NCBI RefSeq assembly: GCF_002364335.1
Contig: NZ_DEXW01000036.1
Span: forward strand, 1 to 19,793
Direction: 5' to 3'
Source of the DNA: Winogradskyella sp. UBA3174
GTDB lineage: Bacteria; Bacteroidota; Bacteroidia; Flavobacteriales; Flavobacteriaceae
Length of the DNA: 19,793 bases
Part shown: positions 14,397 through 19,793 of the stretch, piece after piece
Position numbering within the stretch: the stretch's first letter is position 1
How the letters are laid out: each line of letters begins with the position of its first letter
Notes under the pieces: generated by a model
The model's input: only the letters and a program-made list of their open reading frames with translations
The model's database searches: none
Told to the model about the DNA's origin: nothing
Made by a program: the position numbers and the translations under genes

Positions 14397-15157
14397 CATT
14401 AATTTCTTATGTCGTTTTTTTCACCTTGGCATTAGTTATTATGTTTGTTTTATTCTTTGTAATGTTTCAAAAACGAAAAAATAAAATGATGCTAGATAAT
14501 ATTAAGCAGCAACAGGAGTTCGATGAAGAATTAGTGAAATCCCAACAAGAAATACAAGAAGAAACTTTAAAGCACGTTGGTAGAGAGTTGCACGACAATG
14601 TAGGGCAATTATTAGTTGTAGCTACCATGCAGTTAAATGCAGTTGCTAAAGTTGCCAAAGAAGATGTAAAGTCAAAGATAAATAATGCTTCTGAAGCTTT
14701 AAAAGAGACCTTAACAGAAGTAAGAGCACTATCTAAATCCTTAAATAGCGATGTAATTTTTAACTTAGGCTTTAATGCTACCGTTAAAAATGAAATTAAT
14801 CGTTTAAATAAAATGGGGTTAGTGACATCAGTTTTAGATATCACTGGTGATAAAATTAGCTTTGAAAACAAAAAAGACGAGTTAATTCTGTTTAGAATTC
14901 TTCAAGAATTTTTCTCTAATACACTTAAATACGCAGAAGCAGAACATTTAAATGTATCAATAGATTATCAATTAGATGTTTTAACTATTAGTGTAGAGGA
15001 TGATGGTAATGGTTTTGATATGGGAACGGCAGAAAAAGGTTCTGGCCTTATAAATATGGAGAAAAGAGCGGAATTAATAAATGCTAAGTTTAATTTAGAA
15101 TCTCAACTAGAGAAGGGAACGAAGCTATCATTAGTATATCCGTATAGAGTAATTTAA
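14333..15157 (+). CDS. Sensor histidine kinase (HisKA_3 / NarL-type)
   Basis: A membrane-anchored kinase that would phosphorylate itself on His87 and pass the phosphate to a NarL/LuxR-type regulator. Order: one membrane helix (about 21-45), a coiled coil rich in Gln, Glu and Lys (50-85), the HisKA_3 motif GRELHDNVGQLL (83-94), an N-box around FRILQEFFSNTLKYA (187-201), and the ATP-binding lid motifs VEDDGNGFDM (221-230) and GSGLINMEKRAELI (236-249). Residue numbers use the ATG at 14333, which overlaps the upstream gene by 64 bases and adds an odd Phe- and Tyr-rich start. An ATT at 14378 would begin the protein at ISTEEIALISY and reduce overlap to 19 bases. No response regulator lies beside it. 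Its 3' end overlaps the convergent rluA-type gene by 4 bases. Confidence 0.9.
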   Translation: MLYVCFYLFITPQREISTEEIALISYVVFFTLALVIMFVLFFVMFQKRKNKMMLDNIKQQQEFDEELVKSQQEIQEETLKHVGRELHDNVGQLLVVATMQLNAVAKVAKEDVKSKINNASEALKETLTEVRALSKSLNSDVIFNLGFNATVKNEINRLNKMGLVTSVLDITGDKISFENKKDELILFRILQEFFSNTLKYAEAEHLNVSIDYQLDVLTISVEDDGNGFDMGTAEKGSGLINMEKRAELINAKFNLESQLEKGTKLSLVYPYRVI

Positions 15158-15864
15158 GCGTTGCATGCATCCCAAAGTGAATCTTTGGGTAAAGATGCCT
15201 CAATAAAGATTTCTTCCTTTTTTACAGGATGCATAAATGAAAGCGTTTTGGCATGAAGACTTATACTTGCATTTTTATTACTGCGATCAAAACCATATTT
15301 TAAATCCCCTTTAATAGGGCAGCCTATTGATGCTAACTGCACACGTATTTGATGATGTCTACCGGTTTCTAGGTTAATTTCTAATAAATAAAAATTATCC
15401 AATTTTTGAATTACTTTATAAGAAAGAATTGCTTTTTTAGAGCCATCGATTTCCTTTTTGTATGCAGTAGATTTATTATTTTTCGGATTCTTTTTTAGCC
15501 AGTGAACAAGTTTATCCTTAGTTTCTGGAGGTATATTTTTAACTAAAGCCCAATATGTTTTTTTTGCTGTTTTTTCTGCAAATAATTTATTCAACCTTGG
15601 TAATGCCTTGCTAGTTTTTGCAAAAAGGACAACACCTGTAGTTGGTCTATCTAGCCTATGTACAACGCCTAAGTAAACATTACCAGGCTTATTGTATTTT
15701 TTAGCTATATACTCTTTAACGACTTCGCTTAGTGGTTTATCACCCGTTTTGTCACCTTGCACAATATCACCTGCACGTTTATTTATAACGATGAGATGAT
15801 TGTCTTCGTAAATAACTTGAAGATTATTTTTGTTTGAAATAATTTTGTTTGAAGTTTGAGCCAC
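15154..15864 (-). CDS. RluA-family RNA pseudouridine synthase
   Basis: Converts specific uridines in rRNA or tRNA to pseudouridine. The 236 residues begin, after a short tail, with VIYEDNHLIVINKRAGDIVQ (18-37), and contain the catalytic motif VVHRLDRPTTGVVLFAKT (68-85) with Asp72 as the nucleophile. Further on come KTYWALV, a GRHHQIRVQLASIGCPI block and the KYGF motif. There is no N-terminal S4 domain, so it belongs to the short RluA-like group rather than RluC/RluD. The target uridine cannot be assigned. The gene starts 33 bases after panB in the same direction and probably is co-transcribed. Its last codons overlap the convergent kinase gene by 4 bases. Confidence 0.9.
   Translation of the reverse strand: MAQTSNKIISNKNNLQVIYEDNHLIVINKRAGDIVQGDKTGDKPLSEVVKEYIAKKYNKPGNVYLGVVHRLDRPTTGVVLFAKTSKALPRLNKLFAEKTAKKTYWALVKNIPPETKDKLVHWLKKNPKNNKSTAYKKEIDGSKKAILSYKVIQKLDNFYLLEINLETGRHHQIRVQLASIGCPIKGDLKYGFDRSNKNASISLHAKTLSFMHPVKKEEIFIEASLPKDSLWDACNA
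15171..15189. other. Seven-base-pair hairpin at the overlapping 3' ends of two convergent genes
   Basis: CCCAAAG (15171-15177), loop TGAAT, CTTTGGG (15183-15189). It lies inside the final codons of the pseudouridine synthase gene and 14 bases beyond the kinase stop. It has no T-run on either side, so it is not a textbook terminator, but it is the only structure available at this junction. Confidence 0.5.
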
Positions 15865-15897
15865 GAATACACGAATAATTATTTTGCTTACTGTCTC

Positions 15898-16716
15898 TTA
15901 ATACTGTTCCTTCTCATTAGGGAAGTCGTTACTTTTCACATCCGTAACATAATGAGAAATTGCAGTAGTCATTTCTTCATAAAGATTCATGTAACGTCTT
16001 AAAAAACGTGGATTAAACTCGTGTGTCATACCAATCATATCATGTAAAACAAGTACTTGGCCATCAACGCCACCACCAGCGCCAATACCAATTACAGGAA
16101 TAGATACGCTTTCAGCGACCTCTGCTGCTAAAGCTGCAGGGATTTTTTCTAATACAATTGCAAAACAACCAGCACGCTCTAGCATTAAAGCATCTTCCTT
16201 TAACTGCTGCGCTTCTTGATCTTCTTTAGCTCTTACCGTATACGTACCAAATTTATATATGGACTGCGGAGTTAAACCCAAATGTCCCATTACTGGGATA
16301 CCTGCATTTAAAATACGTTTTATAGATTCTTTTACTTCTTTGCCACCTTCCATCTTCACAGCATGACCCCCAGATTCTTTCATAATTCTAATCGCAGAAC
16401 GCAAGGCCTCCTTTGGGTCACTTTGGTAGCTTCCAAAAGGTAAATCAACAACAACAAGTGCACGATCAACAGCTCTTACAACTGAAGACGCATGGTATAT
16501 CATTTGATCTAAAGTAATAGGAAGTGTGGTCTCATGACCAGCCATAACATTACTTGCAGAATCACCAACCAAAATTACATCTACACCAGCACCATCTACA
16601 ATTTTTGCCATAGTGTAGTCATAGGCTGTAAGCATAGATATTTTCTCGCCTTTAGACTTCATATCTACTAAAGTTTTTACTGTAATTCTTTTGTATTCTT
16701 TTTTTGCTACGGACAT
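15898..16716 (-). CDS. panB: 3-methyl-2-oxobutanoate hydroxymethyltransferase
   Basis: First committed step of pantothenate synthesis: adds a hydroxymethyl group from 5,10-methylenetetrahydrofolate to 2-oxoisovalerate to give ketopantoate. The 272 residues have the full TIM-barrel signature: LTAYDYTMAKI (29-39), VILVGDSASNVMAGHETTLPI (48-67 region) with metal ligand Asp52, VVVDLPFGSYQ (88-98) with Asp91, AVKMEGG (119-125), the GHLGLTPQS motif (144-152) with His145, and IVLEKIP (187-193) with catalytic-type Glu190. The C-terminal block IPVIGIGAGGGVDGQVLVLHDM is typical. Length is normal. No other pan gene is in the window; it leads a two-gene unit with the pseudouridine synthase. Confidence 0.96.
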   Translation of the reverse strand: MSVAKKEYKRITVKTLVDMKSKGEKISMLTAYDYTMAKIVDGAGVDVILVGDSASNVMAGHETTLPITLDQMIYHASSVVRAVDRALVVVDLPFGSYQSDPKEALRSAIRIMKESGGHAVKMEGGKEVKESIKRILNAGIPVMGHLGLTPQSIYKFGTYTVRAKEDQEAQQLKEDALMLERAGCFAIVLEKIPAALAAEVAESVSIPVIGIGAGGGVDGQVLVLHDMIGMTHEFNPRFLRRYMNLYEEMTTAISHYVTDVKSNDFPNEKEQY

Positions 16717-16762
16717 TGAGTTTGTATTATGTGTTTGGTAAAAATAATGAGTTTTATTAAAC

Positions 16763-16793
16763 TTTGTTTAACTTTAAAAATAAATAAACTTTG
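16763..16793 (+). promoter_or_regulatory. Possible promoter of the SnoaL-like gene
   Basis: TTTG (16763-16766), 18 bases, then TAAACTTTG (16785-16793). This resembles the Bacteroidota TTTG / TAnnTTTG pair but the -7 element is one base longer than consensus. It would give a leader of about 25 bases before the ATG at 16824. Confidence 0.35.
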
Positions 16794-16823
16794 TGTCAAT
16801 ATTTAAAAAAAAATTTGTGTCCT

Positions 16824-17294
16824 ATGAAACATCTATTTTTATTTATAGCCTTTGTATTTACTTTGATAGTAAGTGCTCAAAAAACTGAAAAACATATAGT
16901 AAAAACGACTATTATTGAATTTTTTGATGCATTTCATAAACAAGACACAATAACAATGAAAGCTATGGTTACAGATAAAATTGTATTACAATCTATATCA
17001 ACCAATAATAATGGAGAAACTATACTAAAAGAAGATGATTTTAATCAGTTTGTAAAAAATATAGCGAGTATCCCAAAAGACAGAAAATTTGAAGAGAAAT
17101 TATTAGATTTTAATATTCAAGTCGATGGAGGTATGGCTAATGCTTGGGTAGTTTATGAGTTTTGGTATCAAGAAAAATTTAGTCATTGTGGAGTCAATTC
17201 GTTTCAGCTAATGAAAGTAAATGATGCATGGAAAATTATTTATTTAGTGGATACCAGACGACAAGATGGTTGTCTAGGGAATTCCAAAAACTAA
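16824..17294 (+). CDS. Secreted SnoaL/NTF2-like protein
   Basis: A 156-residue exported protein. Residues 1-18 are a signal peptide ending Val-Ser-Ala before Gln19. The rest has the layout of a cone-shaped NTF2/SnoaL-like (DUF4440-type) domain: an opening helix TTIIEFFDAFHKQDTITMKAMV (about 28-49), a middle ending in a basic helix, then the paired strands MANAWVVYEFWYQ and HCGVNSFQLMKVNDAWKIIYLVDTRR. Members bind small ligands or act as isomerases or hydrolases; no catalytic residue can be assigned. The frame reaches a TTG at 16791, but the ATG at 16824 is chosen because it begins directly with the signal peptide. It is a single gene, transcribed away from panB and towards the serine ammonia-lyase gene. 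Confidence 0.82.
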   Translation: MKHLFLFIAFVFTLIVSAQKTEKHIVKTTIIEFFDAFHKQDTITMKAMVTDKIVLQSISTNNNGETILKEDDFNQFVKNIASIPKDRKFEEKLLDFNIQVDGGMANAWVVYEFWYQEKFSHCGVNSFQLMKVNDAWKIIYLVDTRRQDGCLGNSKN

Positions 17295-17354
17295 ATTCCA
17301 AATGTCAATACAATTTAGTAGATGTTCCTTCTTTTTGGGAAGATTTAGATGAGA

Positions 17355-18779
17355 TTAACAATCAGACATATTAACACTTACAGCTAAACCACCTTTTGAT
17401 GTCTCTTTATATTTAGTGCTCATATCTTTCGCGGTTTCCCACATCGTTTCTACAACTTTGTCTAAAGGAACTTTTACATTTTTCGGGTCTGTGTCTAACG
17501 CTAATTCGGCTGCATTAATAGCTTTTATAGCTCCCATAGAGTTGCGTTCTATACAAGGGATTTGTACCAAGCCACCAATAGGATCGCAAGTTAAGCCTAA
17601 ATGATGTTCCATCGCAATTTCGGCAGCTACTAATACTTGTTCAGGTGTTCCGCCAAGTAATTCGCACAATGCACCAGCAGCCATAGCTGAAGAGACACCA
17701 ATTTCTGCTTGGCAGCCTCCCATTGCAGCGCTAATGGTGGCACCTTTTTTAAAGATACTACCAATTTCACCAGCAACTAATAAGAATTTTTTAACGTGTT
17801 CAAAATCGGCTTCATGATTTTCAATAACGAGATAATACATTAACACGGAAGGAATAACACCGGCACTTCCGTTTGTAGGAGCAGTAACTACACGACCTAA
17901 AGAGGCGTTGACTTCATTTACAGCTAAAGCAAAACAACTTACCCATTTTAAGATTTGTCTAAACTTTACTTCGGTTTTTCGAATGGTAAGTAGCCATTCT
18001 TGATGAGACTCGTATTTAAAGTCACCGATTAACTTTGTGTGTATGTCAAAAGCACGTCGTCTTACATTGAGTCCACCAGGTAAATTACCTTCTGTATGGC
18101 AACCAACATACATACATTCTAACATGGTATCCCAAACACGTTGTAATTCAAAATCAATACTTTCTTGAGAACGAATAGACTTTTCGTTTTCTAAAACAAC
18201 ACCAGAAATCGGTAAATTTAGTTGATTACAAAAGGCTAATAGTTCGGTGCCCTTTTCAACAGGATAAGGAAAGGTACAGTAAAATATAATTTTATTAGCC
18301 TTAGATATTTTTCGTTCTTCTTGCACAACAAACCCACCTCCAATAGAGTAGTAGGTAGATTTATAATTACGTCCGTTAATTAAAGCCGTAAAAGACATAC
18401 CATTAGAATGAAAGGGTAAAAATTTTTGATTGAAAATAATATCGGTTTTAATATCAAAATTTAATTGTCTTTCATTATTGAGCATTAACACATTTGTGTT
18501 TTTAATAGAAGCAACAATAACATCGATTGTATCTACAGGAATACGTTCTGGGTCTGCACCAGTTAAACCTAAAATCACAGCATAATCAGTAGCATGCCCT
18601 TTTCCTGTTAAGGATAAAGAACCATATAGGTCTACAGTAATTTTTTCGACTTTATCGAAACGCTTTTTATCTTTTAATTCTGTAATCCATCGTTCTGCAG
18701 CTCGCCAAGGGCCTAATGTATGAGAACTCGATGGGCCAACACCAATTTTAAGCATGTCGAAAACAGAAATACACTCCAT
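17355..18779 (-). CDS. sdaA: L-serine ammonia-lyase, iron-sulfur type, single chain
   Basis: Deaminates L-serine to pyruvate and ammonia in the cytoplasm using a [4Fe-4S] cluster. The 474 residues combine the beta domain (about 1-160, starting SVFDMLKIGVGPSSSHTLGP) and the alpha domain (about 190-474), as in E. coli SdaA/SdaB. Cluster cysteines are Cys356 (GGCQAE), Cys398 (GLTCDP) and Cys409 (IPCIER); their spacing of 42 and 11 is that of the structurally known Legionella enzyme. The last residue is Cys474, matching the C-terminal cysteine that enters the active site there as the fourth ligand. TAPTNGSAG (299-307) is the substrate-loop motif. The gene stands alone, with a good promoter just upstream. 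Confidence 0.95.
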   Translation of the reverse strand: MECISVFDMLKIGVGPSSSHTLGPWRAAERWITELKDKKRFDKVEKITVDLYGSLSLTGKGHATDYAVILGLTGADPERIPVDTIDVIVASIKNTNVLMLNNERQLNFDIKTDIIFNQKFLPFHSNGMSFTALINGRNYKSTYYSIGGGFVVQEERKISKANKIIFYCTFPYPVEKGTELLAFCNQLNLPISGVVLENEKSIRSQESIDFELQRVWDTMLECMYVGCHTEGNLPGGLNVRRRAFDIHTKLIGDFKYESHQEWLLTIRKTEVKFRQILKWVSCFALAVNEVNASLGRVVTAPTNGSAGVIPSVLMYYLVIENHEADFEHVKKFLLVAGEIGSIFKKGATISAAMGGCQAEIGVSSAMAAGALCELLGGTPEQVLVAAEIAMEHHLGLTCDPIGGLVQIPCIERNSMGAIKAINAAELALDTDPKNVKVPLDKVVETMWETAKDMSTKYKETSKGGLAVSVNMSDC

Positions 18780-18802
18780 TAAATTGTAGATTTAGTATCA
18801 TA

Positions 18803-18836
18803 CAAAGATACATCTTGTTGTTACATTTTAATCAAT
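18803..18836 (-). promoter_or_regulatory. Promoter of the L-serine ammonia-lyase gene
   Basis: On the minus strand ATTG (18836-18833), 22 bases, then TATCTTTG (18810-18803). This is a perfect -7 match to TAnnTTTG with a TTG at an allowed -33 distance. The start codon at 18779 follows by 23 bases, giving a short leader. It is the best promoter match in the window. Confidence 0.6.
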
Positions 18837-18862
18837 TTTCAAAAAAAATGAAAGTATAAAAA

Positions 18863-18890
18863 AAGCCCAAAAATTTAAATTTTTGGACTT
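18863..18890 (-). terminator. Intrinsic terminator of the collagen-linker lipoprotein gene
   Basis: A 28-base inverted repeat. In the minus-strand RNA, AAGTCCAAAAATTT pairs with AAATTTTTGGGCTT; the innermost bases form the loop. One pair is a G-U wobble in this direction but an A-C mismatch in the other, and the stem is followed on the minus strand by TTTTT and more T runs. It begins 18 bases past the lipoprotein stop at 18909. Confidence 0.75.
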
Positions 18891-18908
18891 AATTATATTA
18901 TTAAATTT

Positions 18909-19418
18909 TTATCGCTTCTCAAATTCTGTAATTCCGTACATCTCCATAACAGCATTTAAATCAGAAAAATCTAAACGACCAATATTAACTGCAGGTACAA
19001 CAACAACTCTAAATACTTGACCTTGCGTCCAAACACCATCTAAGATATCTAAATTAGAACCTTCTAAGAAAAAATCAACATAGGTTTGTGTAAAATCAAA
19101 ATTATAAACCAAGTCATTGCCATCATTAAAAATCACAGTTTGTGGAACAAGTCTCCAAACTTCTTGTCCATCTCTAATTTCCCATAAAATATAAACAAGA
19201 GTTACATCAGTTGGGAAAACATCAAAACCATAAAATTCTCTAACTCTATAGTCATTTTCAAAATTGGAGCTAGGATTGAAATTTACATTTTCAATTTCAA
19301 AAGCATTTGAGACAAGTATACCACCATCTTCTCCATTAAAACCTGGAGGTCCTTGGTCGCCCGTACAAGCGGTTAATAATAAAGCAAATACTGAGATAAA
19401 GGATATAATACGTTTCAT
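18909..19418 (-). CDS. Predicted lipoprotein with collagen-like linker
   Basis: A 169-residue SPII lipoprotein with lipobox LLTAC (Cys18). Directly after the cysteine comes a short run of collagen-type triplets, GDQ-GPP-GFN-GED (20-31), a linker often seen at the mature N-terminus of flavobacterial lipoproteins. The remaining 135 residues are acidic and rich in aromatic residues and beta-strand patterns (for example DVTLVYILWEI at 77-87 and VFRVVVVPAVNIGRL around 137-151) and end in a short helix. No enzyme motif is recognised. It is a single-gene unit with its own terminator, divergent from dnaK. Confidence 0.75.
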   Translation of the reverse strand: MKRIISFISVFALLLTACTGDQGPPGFNGEDGGILVSNAFEIENVNFNPSSNFENDYRVREFYGFDVFPTDVTLVYILWEIRDGQEVWRLVPQTVIFNDGNDLVYNFDFTQTYVDFFLEGSNLDILDGVWTQGQVFRVVVVPAVNIGRLDFSDLNAVMEMYGITEFEKR

Positions 19419-19444
19419 AATAACTAAGTTTTCTTTTGTAGTAT

Positions 19445-19452
19445 CAAAACTA
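19445..19452 (-). promoter_or_regulatory. Possible -7 element of the lipoprotein gene
   Basis: On the minus strand TAGTTTTG, matching TAnnTTTG, 26 bases upstream of the start at 19418. No convincing -33 TTG is found upstream. Confidence 0.35.
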
Positions 19453-19497
19453 ATACCAAAGTATATGATATCTATAATTATTTAGCTAAAATAAATC

Positions 19498-19520
19498 TGA
19501 CATCATGTCACTTTTTTTGT
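19498..19520. promoter_or_regulatory. Palindromic motif upstream of dnaK, possible regulator site
   Basis: TGACATCATGTCA (19498-19510) is a perfect inverted repeat of six bases around one central base. A further TGTCA half-site follows at 19519-19523 after a T-rich spacer. It lies 80-93 bases before the dnaK start, just upstream of a sigma-54-like promoter pattern. I know no named regulator for this motif. Confidence 0.5.
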
Positions 19521-19522
19521 CA

Positions 19523-19538
19523 TGGCATAATCATTGAG
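19523..19538 (+). promoter_or_regulatory. Sigma-54-like promoter pattern of dnaK
   Basis: TGGCATAATCATTGAG (19523-19538) aligns with the -24/-12 consensus TGGCACG-N4-TTGCW: TGGCA and TTG match at exact spacing, while the conserved C of the GC pair is A. Transcription would start near 19549, giving a leader of about 42 bases. No TAnnTTTG element is evident in the gap. Confidence 0.4.
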
Positions 19539-19590
19539 ATTTAGTAAATGAGAAAAAAAATTAAAACACAACATAACATACATATTAATT

Positions 19591-19793
19591 ATGAGTAAAA
19601 TTATTGGAATTGATTTAGGTACAACCAACTCTTGCGTTTCTGTAATGGAAGGTAATGAGCCCGTTGTAATCCCAAACGCTGAAGGTAAAAGAACAACACC
19701 TTCTGTTATCGCTTTCGTAGAAGGTGGTGAAATTAAAGTTGGGGATCCAGCTAAAAGACAAGCAGTAACTAACCCAACAAAAACAGTTTATTC
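19591..19793 (+). CDS. dnaK: Chaperone DnaK (Hsp70), N-terminal part, cut by window end
   Basis: The frame opens with ATG at 19591 and runs without a stop to the end of the window (67 complete codons plus two bases). The first residues, MSKIIGIDLGTTNSCVSVME, contain the phosphate-1 motif of the Hsp70 ATPase domain (IGIDLGTTNSC), followed by EGKRTTPSVIAF and VGDPAKRQAVTNP, both typical of bacterial DnaK. DnaK folds and protects proteins with DnaJ and GrpE. No SD sequence is visible before the start. Upstream lie a perfect palindrome and a sigma-54-like pattern instead of a CIRCE element. Identity is certain; the rest of the gene lies outside. Confidence 0.97.
   Translation, partial: MSKIIGIDLGTTNSCVSVMEGNEPVVIPNAEGKRTTPSVIAFVEGGEIKVGDPAKRQAVTNPTKTVY

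Noticed and set aside
14467..14871. 134-codon open frame on the minus strand inside the histidine kinase gene
   Set aside because: It is opposite the conserved HisKA_3 region, its protein is Ser- and Phe-rich with no recognisable features, and the plus-strand product is clearly real.
16791..16823. In-frame TTG extension of the SnoaL-like gene
   Set aside because: It would bury the signal peptide behind 11 unrelated residues and overlaps the probable promoter.
17295..17354. Terminator between the SnoaL-like and serine ammonia-lyase genes
   Set aside because: Only a 4-base TTCC/GGAA pairing around a T-run; too weak to call.
18909..19418. Collagen-like protein
   Set aside because: Only four Gly-x-y triplets occur, just after the lipidated cysteine; this is a linker, not a collagen domain.
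19430..19590. CIRCE/HrcA operator before dnaK
   Set aside because: No TTAGCACTC-N9-GAGTGCTAA or close variant is present; the palindrome seen has a different sequence.

Overview
The window is chromosomal DNA from a member of the Bacteroidota, almost certainly a marine-type Flavobacteriaceae. The signs are strongly AT-rich DNA, a protein ending in a type IX secretion (T9SS) type A sorting tail, a flavobacterial exosortase with a PID-CTERM-like target, many SPII lipoproteins, few Shine-Dalgarno sequences, and TAnnTTTG-type -7 promoter elements. I cannot name the genus. I see no tRNA, rRNA, insertion sequence, phage gene or CRISPR array, and no gene-free stretch over 300 bases.

Layout. (1) 1-2475, plus strand: the C-terminal part of a large T9SS-exported protein, then a 69-residue PID-CTERM-like peptide precursor, an exosortase and a small membrane partner, tightly packed like an operon. 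(2) 2740-4626, minus: a secreted TPR protein followed by a SIR2-family deacylase. (3) 4660-5316, plus: a TrmH-type tRNA methyltransferase. (4) 5356-6540, minus: a secreted carboxypeptidase-regulatory-domain protein and a small cysteine-containing lipoprotein. (5) 6778-8316, plus: a ComM/YifB AAA+ ATPase. (6) 8415-13070, plus: a five-gene unit with overlapping or nearly touching genes, encoding a DUF2891 lipoprotein, an Nramp-fold transporter without the canonical metal-site residues, and the three 5-oxoprolinase subunits PxpA, PxpB and PxpC. (7) 13159-15157, plus: a membrane-anchored protein of unknown function, a seven-helix membrane protein and an overlapping sensor histidine kinase with no response regulator beside it. 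(8) 15154-16716, minus: panB followed by an RluA-family pseudouridine synthase. (9) 16824-17294, plus: a secreted SnoaL/NTF2-like protein. (10) 17355-18779, minus: a single-chain iron-sulfur L-serine ammonia-lyase. (11) 18909-19418, minus: a lipoprotein with a collagen-like linker. (12) 19591 to the end, plus: the start of dnaK.

How the parts may work together. Region 6 reads as a pathway: the transporter may bring in 5-oxoproline (pyroglutamate) or a related compound, and PxpABC opens it to glutamate using ATP. The DUF2891 lipoprotein is an unassigned partner. Region 1 looks like a self-contained sorting unit whose target would be trimmed to a peptide of only about 15 residues, next to a T9SS cargo protein. 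These two regions and the control region of dnaK are the most interesting parts. The rest is mostly ordinary housekeeping and envelope genes.
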